Assembly (NCBI GenBank): GCA_002796305.1
Contig: PCWZ01000013.1
Span: 1 to 36,332 of the forward strand
DNA from: Deltaproteobacteria bacterium CG11_big_fil_rev_8_21_14_0_20_49_13
Lineage (GTDB): Bacteria > UBA10199 > GCA-002796325 > 1-14-0-20-49-13
Length of the DNA stretch: 36,332 nt
Direction of reading: 5' to 3'
Part shown: piece after piece, positions 1 through 8,408 of the stretch
How positions within the stretch are numbered: the first letter of the stretch is position 1
How the letters are laid out: every line of letters begins with the position of its first letter
Program-made: the position numbers and the translations under genes
Notes under the pieces: model-generated
Told to the model about the DNA's origin: nothing
Seen by the model: only the letters and a program-made list of their open reading frames with translations
Databases searched by the model: none

Positions 1-2
1 AG

Positions 3-19
3 ATTGCTATAATACTCGG
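3..19 (+). promoter_or_regulatory. partial sigma-54-type promoter (-12 half) of the first gene
   Basis: The first bases carry TTGCT at 4-8 followed by ATAATACTCGG. The 17 bases at 3-19 are identical to 28566-28582, where the same block lies in a full sigma-54 promoter. The -24 half would lie upstream of the window and cannot be seen. The block also reads as an extended -10 box (TGCTATAAT at 5-13), so a sigma-70 role is possible. Confidence 0.55.
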
Positions 20-59
20 CAGGTGGTAGTATTTAACAAGTAAATTTGGAGGAATGATT

Positions 60-1247
60 ATGACGATTACTGTAAATAGTGGTTCGGCACCCAATACGTT
101 ATCTGTAAATGGCACCGAGTTAGCCTATGATGATAATTTTAAGGCGCTGGCCAATGAACTGCAAATTGACCCTACAACGCTTTTTGGCTTATTCAAGGGT
201 ATTGAAGTCAAAGATGGCGATGTATATTCACTAGAGACCTTGCTAGATAAAGCGGTTAGTAAAAATCCTGGATCACCAGAAGATGTTGCTCTCCTTTTAG
301 AAAAGGCGCAAACACTTGAGTCCAAGTTTAAGAATGTAGATATTGCTGATCTAGATAAGAAGATTAAGGATTTGGATGATAGGATTAAGGCGGCTACGGG
401 TGACGCAAAAAAGACATTACAAGATCAACAGGCGCAACTAAAAGCAGTCAAGGCTTTAAAGGGTGAGCTTGAAGAGGCGAAATCAAAACTTACCTATGCT
501 CTCGATAATAAGTCGATCAATCTTAAAGAGGACCTTAAAAAACAGGTAATGACATTTCTTGGTAAACAGGCTCCGGCTGGTGCGGATGCACCAGGTTCAG
601 CCGGGGGTTCATCCGCCCAGACACCGCTTGCATATAAAGGAATGGCTGGCGGAGATGATGCCCCGGGCACGTCGGCGACGAATAATCAGGCGGCGGCAGG
701 AAAGGCGATGGGAGGCTCTTCTCCCTACGACGGACTCGTTGGTGGCAAGGCATTTGATGCTAATAACGGCCTTAACTTAGGGCCCGGAGCCGATAGCGGA
801 CTCCTCGATCTATATGACATCCAGTCAGAACAGCAGAAGCGCCAGCATATGATGACCCTCTTCTTCTATTATGCAAGAATGGCGATGTCGGGCGATATCG
901 GGGCCATGTACCAGTTCATGCGATTTATCGGTTATGTTATCGCCCGCGACAAGGCCCTTCAGAACGTATGGATGGGAACAAAGCTCATTGAGCTTCAGGA
1001 GACGTCGCGTAAGGCAACGGAAAAGCTCTTAAATTTTAAGGTTGGCGAAAGCGCGGCCGAGCAGGCCGAATGGCAAAAAGAGCTCCAGAAGATCAAATCG
1101 GAAGAAGGCATCGTTGCAACTTCGCAGAAATTGATATCTCAGATGATGGAAGAGTTCACGCAGATAGTTGAAACGCTCACGAACGTCCAAAAGAGCTTGC
1201 TCGACGTGGCCGGTAAGGTGATGAGCAACTTAAGCGTGTGGAGATAA
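60..1247 (+). CDS. candidate type III secretion substrate/translocator, coiled-coil
   Basis: A 395-residue protein of no family I can name. The start is placed at ATG 60 because GGAGGA at 48-53 sits six bases before it; the upstream in-frame ATG at 54 abuts that site. There is no signal peptide. Residues ~75-160 are heptad-like and charged, typical of coiled coil. Residues ~175-250 are Gly/Ala/Ser-rich linker. The C-terminal ~140 residues are helical, with a moderately hydrophobic stretch rich in Met, Phe and Tyr (MMTLFFYYARMAMSG). A signal-less, helical, linker-containing protein encoded near SycD-like chaperones fits a type III translocator or filament protein; this is inferred from context. 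The first ~500 bases are visibly AT-richer than the rest, suggesting a mosaic. It has its own promoter and terminator. Confidence 0.6.
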   Translation: MTITVNSGSAPNTLSVNGTELAYDDNFKALANELQIDPTTLFGLFKGIEVKDGDVYSLETLLDKAVSKNPGSPEDVALLLEKAQTLESKFKNVDIADLDKKIKDLDDRIKAATGDAKKTLQDQQAQLKAVKALKGELEEAKSKLTYALDNKSINLKEDLKKQVMTFLGKQAPAGADAPGSAGGSSAQTPLAYKGMAGGDDAPGTSATNNQAAAGKAMGGSSPYDGLVGGKAFDANNGLNLGPGADSGLLDLYDIQSEQQKRQHMMTLFFYYARMAMSGDIGAMYQFMRFIGYVIARDKALQNVWMGTKLIELQETSRKATEKLLNFKVGESAAEQAEWQKELQKIKSEEGIVATSQKLISQMMEEFTQIVETLTNVQKSLLDVAGKVMSNLSVWR

Positions 1248-1304
1248 TAGAAGCAGTGACTTGTGACTCGTAATTTGTTACTAGTTACTAGTTACGAAAC
1301 CAGG

Positions 1305-1349
1305 GGCCCCGGGGATTTAGTTATAGCTAAAGAACCTTGGGGCCTTTTT
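1305..1349 (+). terminator. rho-independent terminator
   Basis: A GGCCCC (1305-1310) / GGGGCC (1339-1344) stem is extended inward by an imperfect stem around TTAG...CTAA and followed by TTTTT at 1345-1349. It ends the first transcript and separates it from the TPR gene downstream. Confidence 0.85.
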
Positions 1350-1435
1350 ATCTGCTCTTTGAAATCCATTCCGCCACATTAAAAATGTGGATAATAAATG
1401 AGGCATTCTGCTTGATTTCGAAGTGCGACAGGTTG

Positions 1436-1483
1436 GGTGTTCGAGCGACCGGTGTCCGGTTTCGCTCAAACGCCGCGAAACCG
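1436..1483. repeat. dispersed repeat, copy 1 of 2
   Basis: The 48 bases match 16227-16274 with two differences. The core contains GACCGGTGTCCGGTTTCGCT. In this copy the flanking sequence completes a hairpin, CCGGTTTCG with CGAAACCGG. Both copies are intergenic. Confidence 0.9.
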
Positions 1484-1630
1484 GCACCTTAGCGCTCGGG
1501 CACGGCGTTTATAAAATGGCTGCCGATGCCGCGCCCTCCGCGATATCGCTCTCACACCCCACCTGCCTCACTTCTCACGCAATTATAATGCTTCTTGTAC
1601 CCATTTTTGATGAAGTCTTCATTCGTGCTA

Positions 1631-1866
1631 AAGGGATGCGCTAGCTCGTCTGGGCAGAGACTGGCGCTCCCGACGAACGTTTGTTCGGAGGGATGATATG
1701 CCGGCGTATGAGGGAGCATAACTTTTAGTGGTTTTAAAATTTGGTGGCTGACAGAGCTTGTCGCATGGAAGCCGCCAAATTTTATGATTTTCAAAACCAC
1801 AAAAGTTCTGCGACCGAAAAGACGGCATGTCAAGCGTCTCTGCTCAGACGAGCTAGCGCATCCCTT
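1631..1866. repeat. 236-base imperfect palindrome (MITE-like or long hairpin)
   Basis: The outer arms 1631-1661 and 1836-1866 are inverted repeats matching at 30 of 31 positions. Inner arms 1694-1703/1823-1832 and 1715-1748/1771-1812 also pair, the last with an 8-base bulge, leaving a loop near 1749-1770. No transposase is encoded and no clear target duplication is visible. Confidence 0.85.
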
Positions 1867-1951
1867 CGATTAGAACGTAGCGGAGTGGGTAGTAGAAATT
1901 GCTGGTAAACGGCGTTAACAAATGGTAAATTGTTATCAAACGGGGTTAAAT

Positions 1952-2614
1952 ATGCCGTCCAAAAAGGAAAAAACTGTATTTTTGCCGGATGATCCCGGCA
2001 AGACCATGTCCAAAGAAGAGGCCACAAAAGAGCTTGAAAGGTTCTTTAAGCGCCTCGAAGAAGATACTCCCAAAGAGCTCAGAGAGATAGGGGCCGACAG
2101 GGTCAAAGAGTTCATAGAAGGGGAGGTCTCCTGGTCCGACATGTTCAATCTTCCAAAGCAGATGGTCCGCGACATGGTCGAGTACGGCTATCTTCAGTTC
2201 CAGACCGGCCGCTACGAAGAGGCCGAGCGTTTTTTTAAGATGCTTACCATCATGGACTGGAACAACAGCTATTATCACTCGATGATGGGCTCCATATTGC
2301 AGCGCCAGAAACGTTTTGGCGAGGCGATAGCCGAATATGCCGAGGCTGTAAAATTGAATCCGACCGATGTTGTGAGTCTCACGAACAGGGGCGAGATATA
2401 TCTTCAGCATAAGATCTTTGGTGACGCCGCGGCCGATTTTGACAAGGCGATAGCGCTGGACCCCAAGAAGGAGAACAAGTGGGCGAACAGGGCGCGCGTT
2501 CTTAAGGCGAAGATAGAACAGGTGGAGAAGGTGCTTGCGGCCCAGAAGGCAAAGGCCGCAAAGACGGATGAAAAGGATAAAAAGGCCGAAAAGGGGAAGA
2601 AAAAGAAGAAGTAA
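1952..2614 (+). CDS. SycD/LcrH-like TPR chaperone (type III secretion class II type)
   Basis: A 220-residue protein with TPR repeats at roughly residues 70-175, including YGYLQFQTGRYEEAERFFKM, NSYYHSMMGSILQRQKRFGE and a third repeat ending in ALDP. The pattern of Gly-Tyr-X-Phe/Gln, then a Phe-X-X-Leu repeat ending in Asp, resembles SycD/LcrH chaperones that hold type III translocators in the cytoplasm. The C-terminus is Lys/Ala-rich (ending KKKKK) and unusual for that family. The start at 1952 is chosen because GGGG precedes it by about seven bases and the protein proper begins there; ATG 1922 would add ten residues. It ends three bases before the next gene, so the two are probably co-translated. 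A generic TPR protein is the alternative. Confidence 0.7.
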   Translation: MPSKKEKTVFLPDDPGKTMSKEEATKELERFFKRLEEDTPKELREIGADRVKEFIEGEVSWSDMFNLPKQMVRDMVEYGYLQFQTGRYEEAERFFKMLTIMDWNNSYYHSMMGSILQRQKRFGEAIAEYAEAVKLNPTDVVSLTNRGEIYLQHKIFGDAAADFDKAIALDPKKENKWANRARVLKAKIEQVEKVLAAQKAKAAKTDEKDKKAEKGKKKKK

Positions 2615-2617
2615 TCC

Positions 2618-3499
2618 ATGCCGATAGACCACATAGGAAAGGCGACGATAGGCGAGAGCGCAGTTAGGCTTCCGTTTGATAACCCCGCGGTTGCGGCGGC
2701 GCTCAAGCAGGGATCCATCAAAGATGTTTTTAAGATCCTCGGACTTTCCGAATCCGACCTTGAACAGTTCGTAAATCAAAGAGGACAGGAGTGGCTACAG
2801 CTATCAAGGCCGGAGCCCCTTTATGAGGTGACGGGTGCCATGCCGCCCCCTAATATCGAGCACTTTCAGATGCACGATCAGACCGCTGCTTTTTCTGCCA
2901 ATGATGAAAAAACGCTTGGCGGTATCTTTGCCAAGGCCATGGTCGAAGGTAAGGGTGATGATGCCCCTTCTGATAATCAGGGAGGTGGACAGGGTGAACC
3001 CGACCTTCAGAACATTCAGAACCATGTTGACGAATGGGATAATTTTTGGACCGATATTTTAGAGCCTTCCATTATGGAGGCGCAGTTCAGTCAGGAGCTT
3101 GCAAATAAGAGCGCCGAGCTTGAAAAACAGTGGGCGGAGCTTTTAAAGAAGGCAAAGGCAGGCTTGATAGACGCGGCAACTCTTGTCGTTGCGCTCACAC
3201 GGGTCAATGTTGAAAAGAACGGCGTTATTTTCACCCAGCTCTCCAAAAAGGTCTGGAACTATAACAAGCAGGCGATGAAGGTGACCGACCAGCTCAAAGA
3301 TTCTCTCGATTTTCAGAAAGACTCGATGACAGCCAGCACGCAGCTAAAGGAAGTGAATCAGTTGATGACCTTCACGATGAACGATCTTAACGCTACTGCT
3401 ACCGCCACAAAGACATCTCTCGATTCGGGAAAGAGCCTTTTGGATATGATCCAGACCCTTACAATGGAAATGGGCAGGAAGATAGGGCTCGGAGGCTGA
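2618..3499 (+). CDS. candidate type III secretion translocator/secreted protein
   Basis: A 293-residue, signal-less protein without a recognised domain. The first 100 residues are mixed, residues ~105-125 are Gly/Asp/Asn-rich linker, and the last ~165 residues are long amphipathic helix with heptad spacing. A less polar segment lies near residues 180-195 (GLIDAATLVVALTRVNV). It sits exactly between two SycD/LcrH-like chaperones, three bases after the first and six before the second. Translocator genes commonly sit next to their chaperones this way. The helical C-terminus with a preceding linker is shared in outline with the protein at 60-1247. The function is inferred from position and architecture only. 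Confidence 0.6.
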   Translation: MPIDHIGKATIGESAVRLPFDNPAVAAALKQGSIKDVFKILGLSESDLEQFVNQRGQEWLQLSRPEPLYEVTGAMPPPNIEHFQMHDQTAAFSANDEKTLGGIFAKAMVEGKGDDAPSDNQGGGQGEPDLQNIQNHVDEWDNFWTDILEPSIMEAQFSQELANKSAELEKQWAELLKKAKAGLIDAATLVVALTRVNVEKNGVIFTQLSKKVWNYNKQAMKVTDQLKDSLDFQKDSMTASTQLKEVNQLMTFTMNDLNATATATKTSLDSGKSLLDMIQTLTMEMGRKIGLGG

Positions 3500-3505
3500 T
3501 AATAT

Positions 3506-4048
3506 ATGGCAGAAGAAGCGGTTCAGACAGCAGGCAATCCAAGACACGTTCCTATTCTCGATCCCACTCCAGCGCGCAAAAAAAGGATCATCGAACTGTT
3601 TACCAAGTTTCTGGAAGACAAGATCTCGCTCGCCGAGCTTAAAGGTATAAGCCGCGAGAAGCTCTTTCAGCTTGCCGAGGCGGGCTGGGTGAAGTTCAAG
3701 CACGGGCGAGTTGAAGAGGCGCACAAGATATTCCAGGCCCTCCTTGTGCTCGATCACAGGAACGCCTATTTTCATTCGGTAATGGCCGCCATTCATCAGA
3801 AAAAGAACAAGCCGGTCGAGGCTATACTTGAATACACAAGGGCCATTCAGATAAACAACAAGGATATAAGCTCATTCGTTAACAGGGGAGAGATATTCCT
3901 GCGCCACAGGAATTTTAAGAAAGCGGCCGAAGATTTTAAGAATGCGATCCTTTTGGATATGTCCGGAAGGAACCTCTGGGCCAACCGTGCCCGCTCGCTG
4001 GTGATAGCGCTCAAACGCACTATGGATGCCGCCTCAAAGAAGAAATGA
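3506..4048 (+). CDS. SycD/LcrH-like TPR chaperone, second copy
   Basis: A 180-residue protein with TPR repeats at about residues 55-165. The segment GRVEEAHKIFQALLVLDHRN is very close to the equivalent part of Yersinia SycD as I remember it (Lys-Ile-Phe-Gln-Ala-Leu, Val-Leu-Asp-His). It is also a paralogue of the chaperone at 1952: both have the Asn-Arg-Gly-Glu-Ile-Phe/Tyr-Leu and Trp-Ala-Asn-Arg-Ala-Arg motifs. GGAGG about ten bases upstream supports ATG 3506. Two divergent chaperones suggest two different clients, probably the proteins at 60 and 2618. A non-secretion TPR role cannot be excluded. Confidence 0.75.
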   Translation: MAEEAVQTAGNPRHVPILDPTPARKKRIIELFTKFLEDKISLAELKGISREKLFQLAEAGWVKFKHGRVEEAHKIFQALLVLDHRNAYFHSVMAAIHQKKNKPVEAILEYTRAIQINNKDISSFVNRGEIFLRHRNFKKAAEDFKNAILLDMSGRNLWANRARSLVIALKRTMDAASKKK

Positions 4049-4062
4049 CCTTATTGCTGACC

Positions 4063-4131
4063 GCTCATCCTGAGCCTGTCGAAGGATAAATACGTGCTCA
4101 TGGTTCGTCGTTCGACAAGCTCACGATGAGC
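4063..4131. repeat. palindromic dispersed element, TCGAAGGAT family
   Basis: Inverted arms lie at 4063-4083 and 4111-4131 (CTCATCCTGAGCCTGTCGAA and its near complement). Related half-elements lie at about 9208-9235, 15827-15850, 21803-21834 and 27231-27248. It lies just after the last chaperone gene and may act as a weak transcript end. Confidence 0.8.
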
Positions 4132-4154
4132 TCACCACGATCGGGATTGACTCT

Positions 4155-4298
4155 AGGGCACCTCTATAAACTACTCACTCTGTCATTGCGAGCCCCGAAG
4201 GGGCGCGGCAATCCCCCATAAACACTTGATTTATGGAGATTGTTTCGTCGCTGGACGCTCCTCGCAATGACATAACAATGGGTTTTTAGAGGTGCCCT
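4155..4298. repeat. nested palindromic element (CATTGCGAG...CTCGCAATG)
   Basis: The inner 92-base element spans 4181-4272, with 12-base perfect ends TGTCATTGCGAG and its complement. It is framed by a second perfect 12-base inverted pair, AGGGCACCTCTA at 4155-4166 and its complement at 4287-4298. The outer right arm abuts the stop codon of the minus-strand regulator. A relative of the inner element lies in frame inside the RND exporter at 20027-20112. Confidence 0.85.
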
Positions 4299-5711
4299 CT
4301 ATTCATCATCTTTAGTGGGTATCCCGTACTTTTTCAGCAGATTTCGGATATGCTTGCGGTCTATTCCGGCCTCTCGCGCGGCCTTGGAGAGATTATAACC
4401 GTTCCTGCGCAGGAGGTCCAAAAGATAGTCGCGCTCGAACACCTCTACCACCTTTTGCTTTGCCTCTTTAAAGGGGATGTCCTTGACGACCTCCATTCTT
4501 TCGGTCTTGTCATCGTCCCTTTCAAGTTCCGAAAAGACAAAGTCGACCTGTTCTTTGGTTATGGTCTCGCCTCCGGCCACGGCGGCGGCCCTTTCAACGA
4601 GATTTTGCAGCTCCCTCACGTTTCCGGGCCACCGGTATCGCTGCAATGCCTTCAGCGCGTCATCGTCGACCTTGGTGACGTGAAGAGAGCCATCCTCTTT
4701 CTTGTTGAACTTTCCTCCAAGGAGAAATTTTTCAATTATGGGAGAAATGTCCTCCGCCCTTTCCCTTAAGGGCGGTAGCAGTATGCGAACCACGGAAAGT
4801 CTGTAGTAGAGGTCTTCCCTGAACCTTCCTTCGGCGACCTCTTTCTTGAGGTTCCTGTTGGTGGCGCAGATGACCCTCACATCGATAGGGGTCGGAATGT
4901 TGTTGCCTACGCGTCTTATCTCCCTGCTTTCAAGTGCGCGCAGTAGTTTTGGCTGAAGGTCGAGCGTCAGCTCTCCTATTTCGTCGAGGAATATCGTCCC
5001 TGTGTTGGCCTCTTCAAACGCTCCGCGCCTTGTCTTGATGGCGCCGGTGAACGAGCCTTTTTCGTGGCCGAACAGTTCGGATTCGATAAGGTTCGGGGCT
5101 ACTGAAGAACAATCGAACACGACGAAGGGTTTGTTCTTCCGCGGACTGTTCTCGTGTATCGCCCTTGCGACGAGGTCTTTGCCGGTCCCCGTTTCGCCTT
5201 CTATTATGACGGTTGCGAGGGAGGCCGATATTTTCTCAAGGAGGCCGAATATCTGGCGCATCTTTATCGATATGCCGACCATCTCTCCGAAGATCTCCTT
5301 GTCGGAAGGTTCTATCTTTACCTTTTCTTCGAAGGCCACGAATTCAAGGGTCGTGTTCCCGATTTTTATCCTGTCGCCGGGAACAAGGTAGGACTCTTTG
5401 ACGCGGGTGCCGTTGACATAGGAGCCGTTAGTGGAATCCATGTCGCGAAGAAGGAAATTGTCGGAGGAATATTCAAGGGCAAGATGGGTTCTGGATACCG
5501 TCGTGTCGGCAAGGACAAGGTCGTTATTCTCCTTCTTTCCTATCTTTGTGATAGGCTTTACCAGAGAATATTTCTTCCCCTTGTCCGGTCCGTCAATGAC
5601 AGAAAGCTGACATTTGCGAAGAGAGATGGAAGCGCTTCCTTCATCCATTTTTATTATCTGCGTCTTGTTTTCAAAGTCCTTCCTTGATTCTTTTTTGGTG
5701 GTCTTTGCCAT
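4299..5711 (-). CDS. FHA-domain sigma-54-dependent transcription activator
   Basis: A 470-residue three-domain regulator. The FHA domain at ~40-125 shows the phosphothreonine-binding pattern (GKKENND, SRTH, STNGSYVNG). An AAA+ sigma-54 activator domain at ~142-365 has Walker A GETGTGKD (171-178), the sigma-54 contact loop GSFTGA (219-224, Ser for the usual Ala), Walker B FLDEIGE and FREDLYYRL. The Fis-type helix-turn-helix is at ~425-463. Such proteins open sigma-54 promoters when the FHA domain binds a threonine-phosphorylated partner. It is the last gene of the minus-strand operon, four bases after the Ser/Thr kinase stop, so that kinase is the obvious input. Likely targets are the promoters at 3, 28555 and perhaps 10420. 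Confidence 0.95.
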   Translation of the reverse strand: MAKTTKKESRKDFENKTQIIKMDEGSASISLRKCQLSVIDGPDKGKKYSLVKPITKIGKKENNDLVLADTTVSRTHLALEYSSDNFLLRDMDSTNGSYVNGTRVKESYLVPGDRIKIGNTTLEFVAFEEKVKIEPSDKEIFGEMVGISIKMRQIFGLLEKISASLATVIIEGETGTGKDLVARAIHENSPRKNKPFVVFDCSSVAPNLIESELFGHEKGSFTGAIKTRRGAFEEANTGTIFLDEIGELTLDLQPKLLRALESREIRRVGNNIPTPIDVRVICATNRNLKKEVAEGRFREDLYYRLSVVRILLPPLRERAEDISPIIEKFLLGGKFNKKEDGSLHVTKVDDDALKALQRYRWPGNVRELQNLVERAAAVAGGETITKEQVDFVFSELERDDDKTERMEVVKDIPFKEAKQKVVEVFERDYLLDLLRRNGYNLSKAAREAGIDRKHIRNLLKKYGIPTKDDE

Positions 5712-5715
5712 AATT

Positions 5716-8403
5716 TTATTCTTCCATTATTACATTGAACTTCTTGTCGTCGGCATCCTGCATGTCAAAACTTCTTTCCCACGCCCTGTAGCCGCCGAGG
5801 ACCAGTTTGATGTTGTGTTGTTTGTCGCGGCGCACTTTTTTGATGGTGACAGGGGTCTTTGCCCCAATGTCCTCGCCGTCAAATATGACCCTTGCCCTCG
5901 ATGGGGATGAGCTTATTGACACCGACCCGTAAAGTTCGCCAAGTTTCACTGTTCCAAGGTTCTTCTTTTCGCCCGGTTTTAAAGAGACCTTCTGCGAATA
6001 GCGCGCCTTCCCTTCTTTATTGATAAGAAGACGGACCGTTCCGGGCTGCAGGCTTGTTATCGTTATAGGGGTCGTGCCCCTGAACTCGGCGTTAACAAAG
6101 ACCTCCGCTCCCGAAGGATCCGAGCTAAGGCTTAACGTTGCTGTTTCCGCACCGGCTCTGTAGCTGGTGTCCGGTTCGGACGGTTTTTCCACGGGTTTCG
6201 GGGCTTCCGGCGTTATGGGAGTTTCCGCCTTTGCTATCTCTTTAAGGTCCGCTCTCACAGATGCGGCATTGTCGGTTGCCGTGAACTCCCTTATTGCCAC
6301 TTCGAATTTTGGTTTCGCGAGTTTTACTGAATAGTTCTTTCCGATATCAAGGTTCTTTAATGTGGCCGGTGTTCTAAGTCCCGTGCTCTTTCCATTAAGG
6401 TATATTCTGGCTCCGGACGGTCTCGATGTTACATTTGCCGTTGTGACCGCCGCTTTTGCCTTGGCAACAGGTTTTTCTTTGGTCGGCTTAAGCTCGGCGG
6501 TAATGTCGAGCGGCTTTGCGTCTTTCAAAGTGACGGTTTGTGTAAAATTTTCGAATCCTGACTTTGCGAGACGAATATTGCTCTTTTCCCCAACGGGAAT
6601 ATTTGAAATGGTGGACGGCGTGACCATCCCGGTATCGCGGCCGTTATAAAATACCTGCGCCCCCGGAGGGGTGGATGTGATCATTACCGAGCCCATTTCG
6701 GTGGTAGCCTTGATCAGCTTTGCTATCAGAGTCTGCGGTTTGGAGTTGGAAAGCTTTACCGACTGGTCCAGATCCTTGTATTCGGGTTTTACAAGGGTTA
6801 TCTTGAGGTCGCTATTTAACTGAAGGTCCTTAAGTATGGCCGGCGTTGACTGGTTGGTGGGGAGACCGTTCACATAGATCATTGCGCCGTCGGGGTCGCT
6901 CTTTACCTCAAGAGTGCCCGATTCCGTCCGAAGCTCGGTCTCCATCATGACAGGTTCCGCCGAATTTATAGCTACGTCTTTCTCAAAGTCGTCGAATTTT
7001 TCTTTGGCAAGCTTGATCTTATATATCTTTCCTATCGTGAGGTTCTCAAGAATGGACGGCGTTGTCAGGTCCGTATCTTTTCCGTCTAAGAATATCTTGG
7101 CGCCGGAAGGGTTCGAAAATACATTTGCCGTGCCGGTGTGGCCGGTTTCGATACCATGTCTTGTAATATCCGTTTTGCCGGTCAGCTGCGGATGAATGAA
7201 CTTGAAATAAGCAAATCCGACACCTACGAGTAGCGTCAGGACCGTGGCGGTCGCTGCAAGTCTTTGGAACAGGCTTTTTTTTGAGGAGGAAGTCTTCTCG
7301 GTCGCTTCCCTTCCTTGGTAGGACGATGCGCTTGTATGTTCGGATGCCTGTATCGTAGGGGAAGTGTCCTCGCGATGGACAAGGTTTTCTTGTAGCGCCT
7401 CTTCGGAGACGTTTATTGAAGAGGTCTGCGCCTCGAGCACCTGTTCAAGGGCACCGCGTTCGCGTTGTTTGGATATCTCATCGAAGAAGAGCTCTTTTAT
7501 GAAGGCCGCAAGTTTTTGCGGCGTGAAGTCCACGTGAGACGTGTAGAGATAGCGCGTGAGGTCTATCTGCATGTCGCCCGCGGAGGCATACCTGTCCTTT
7601 GGAAGATAGGCTAGAGACCTTGCCAGAACGTTCTTTAGTCCGTCCGGCATGGTACCCGGGAGCTTTGTCAGGTCCATCTTTGTCGTGCGTATCTTTTTAA
7701 GGACCTCGAACTGAGATTCGCCTGTGAACAGTTTTTCGCCGGTAAGGGCTTCATAGAGCACGATGCCGGTCGAAAAGATGTCGGCATGATAGTCTATCGA
7801 TTTGCCAAGCGCCTGTTCGGGCGACATATACGCGATCTTACCCTTTAGTATGCCGGCCATGGTATGAGAGATGTTCATGGCGGCCTTGGCGATGCCGAAA
7901 TCGACTATCTTGACCTCGCCTTCGTATGAGATGAGAATGTTCTGCGGTGATACGTCCCTGTGAACTATATTGAGCGGGTTTCCGCTCGCATCTGTCTTTC
8001 TGTGGGCGTAATCAAGGCCCTTGCAGACCTCGCTCAATATATAAGTTGAAAGCTCTTCGGGTATCCTTATGTTCTTTTCGCGGCAACGGTAGATTATGTC
8101 GCGAAGGTTGACGCCGCTTATATACTCCATCGATATGAAGTAATCGTCGCCTACCTTTCCAAGGTCGTACACCTGTACGACGTTGGCATGTGAAAGCGTG
8201 ACCGAAAGTTTTGCTTCATCCACCAGCATTGTAATGAAGTCCTTGTCCGCGCTGCAATGCGGAAGTATCCTTTTCATCACGAGAAGCTTTTCGAAACCGT
8301 CAACTCCGAAGGTCTTTGCCTTATAGATCTCGGCCATTCCCCCTACCGCGAGTTTTTCCAGAAGATAATATTTGCCGAATTGCTTTGGCTCAAATGTTTG
8401 CAT
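5716..8403 (-). CDS. Ser/Thr protein kinase with transmembrane helix and six PEGA repeats
   Basis: An 895-residue membrane kinase. The kinase domain at ~12-290 has a Gly-rich loop (LAVGGMAEIY), catalytic Lys44 (VMKRIL), HRDVSPQN with Asp150 and Asn155, DFG at 168-170 and the SPE motif near 194. All catalytic residues are present. A single transmembrane segment lies at ~383-401. It is followed by six PEGA-type repeats of about 70 residues (motifs such as SNPSGAKIFLDGKDT, SDPDGAMIYVNG, SRPSGARIYLNGKSTG), which should lie in the periplasm and may sense the envelope. The HRDVSPQN form is common in myxobacterial-type kinases. It lies five bases after the tail-anchored protein gene and four before the FHA activator, so all three are probably co-transcribed. 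Confidence 0.95.
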   Translation of the reverse strand: MQTFEPKQFGKYYLLEKLAVGGMAEIYKAKTFGVDGFEKLLVMKRILPHCSADKDFITMLVDEAKLSVTLSHANVVQVYDLGKVGDDYFISMEYISGVNLRDIIYRCREKNIRIPEELSTYILSEVCKGLDYAHRKTDASGNPLNIVHRDVSPQNILISYEGEVKIVDFGIAKAAMNISHTMAGILKGKIAYMSPEQALGKSIDYHADIFSTGIVLYEALTGEKLFTGESQFEVLKKIRTTKMDLTKLPGTMPDGLKNVLARSLAYLPKDRYASAGDMQIDLTRYLYTSHVDFTPQKLAAFIKELFFDEISKQRERGALEQVLEAQTSSINVSEEALQENLVHREDTSPTIQASEHTSASSYQGREATEKTSSSKKSLFQRLAATATVLTLLVGVGFAYFKFIHPQLTGKTDITRHGIETGHTGTANVFSNPSGAKIFLDGKDTDLTTPSILENLTIGKIYKIKLAKEKFDDFEKDVAINSAEPVMMETELRTESGTLEVKSDPDGAMIYVNGLPTNQSTPAILKDLQLNSDLKITLVKPEYKDLDQSVKLSNSKPQTLIAKLIKATTEMGSVMITSTPPGAQVFYNGRDTGMVTPSTISNIPVGEKSNIRLAKSGFENFTQTVTLKDAKPLDITAELKPTKEKPVAKAKAAVTTANVTSRPSGARIYLNGKSTGLRTPATLKNLDIGKNYSVKLAKPKFEVAIREFTATDNAASVRADLKEIAKAETPITPEAPKPVEKPSEPDTSYRAGAETATLSLSSDPSGAEVFVNAEFRGTTPITITSLQPGTVRLLINKEGKARYSQKVSLKPGEKKNLGTVKLGELYGSVSISSSPSRARVIFDGEDIGAKTPVTIKKVRRDKQHNIKLVLGGYRAWERSFDMQDADDKKFNVIMEE

Positions 8404-8408
8404 AGAGT

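Larger units (their letters stand above)
1248..1951. other. 704-base gene-free, repeat-rich stretch
   Basis: I see no convincing gene here. The stretch holds, in order, a degenerate GTGACTTGTGACTCG-type micro-repeat (about 1256-1295), the terminator, a 48-base dispersed repeat (1436-1483) and a 236-base imperfect palindrome (1631-1866). Short open frames across it follow the palindrome and have no family resemblance. Confidence 0.7.

Noticed and set aside
54-56. ATG 54 as start of the first gene
   Set aside because: The ribosome-binding site GGAGGA directly abuts it, leaving no spacer; ATG 60 has normal spacing.
108-126. TGGCACCGAGTTAGCC inside the first gene
   Set aside because: GG-N10-GC spacing is present, but the -12 box is poor and it lies within coding sequence.
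1423-1833. Small open frames in the repeat-rich gap
   Set aside because: They follow the dispersed repeat and the palindrome, have no ribosome-binding sites and show no conserved pattern.
1946-2779. Long minus-strand open frame (277 residues) opposite the first chaperone gene
   Set aside because: It is antisense to a gene with clear TPR repeats; its product shows no domain and mirrors the codon bias of the plus strand.
2618-3499. Flagellin- or methyl-accepting-like identity for the helical protein
   Set aside because: The heptad-rich C-terminus invites such matches, but no flagellin or chemoreceptor signature is present.
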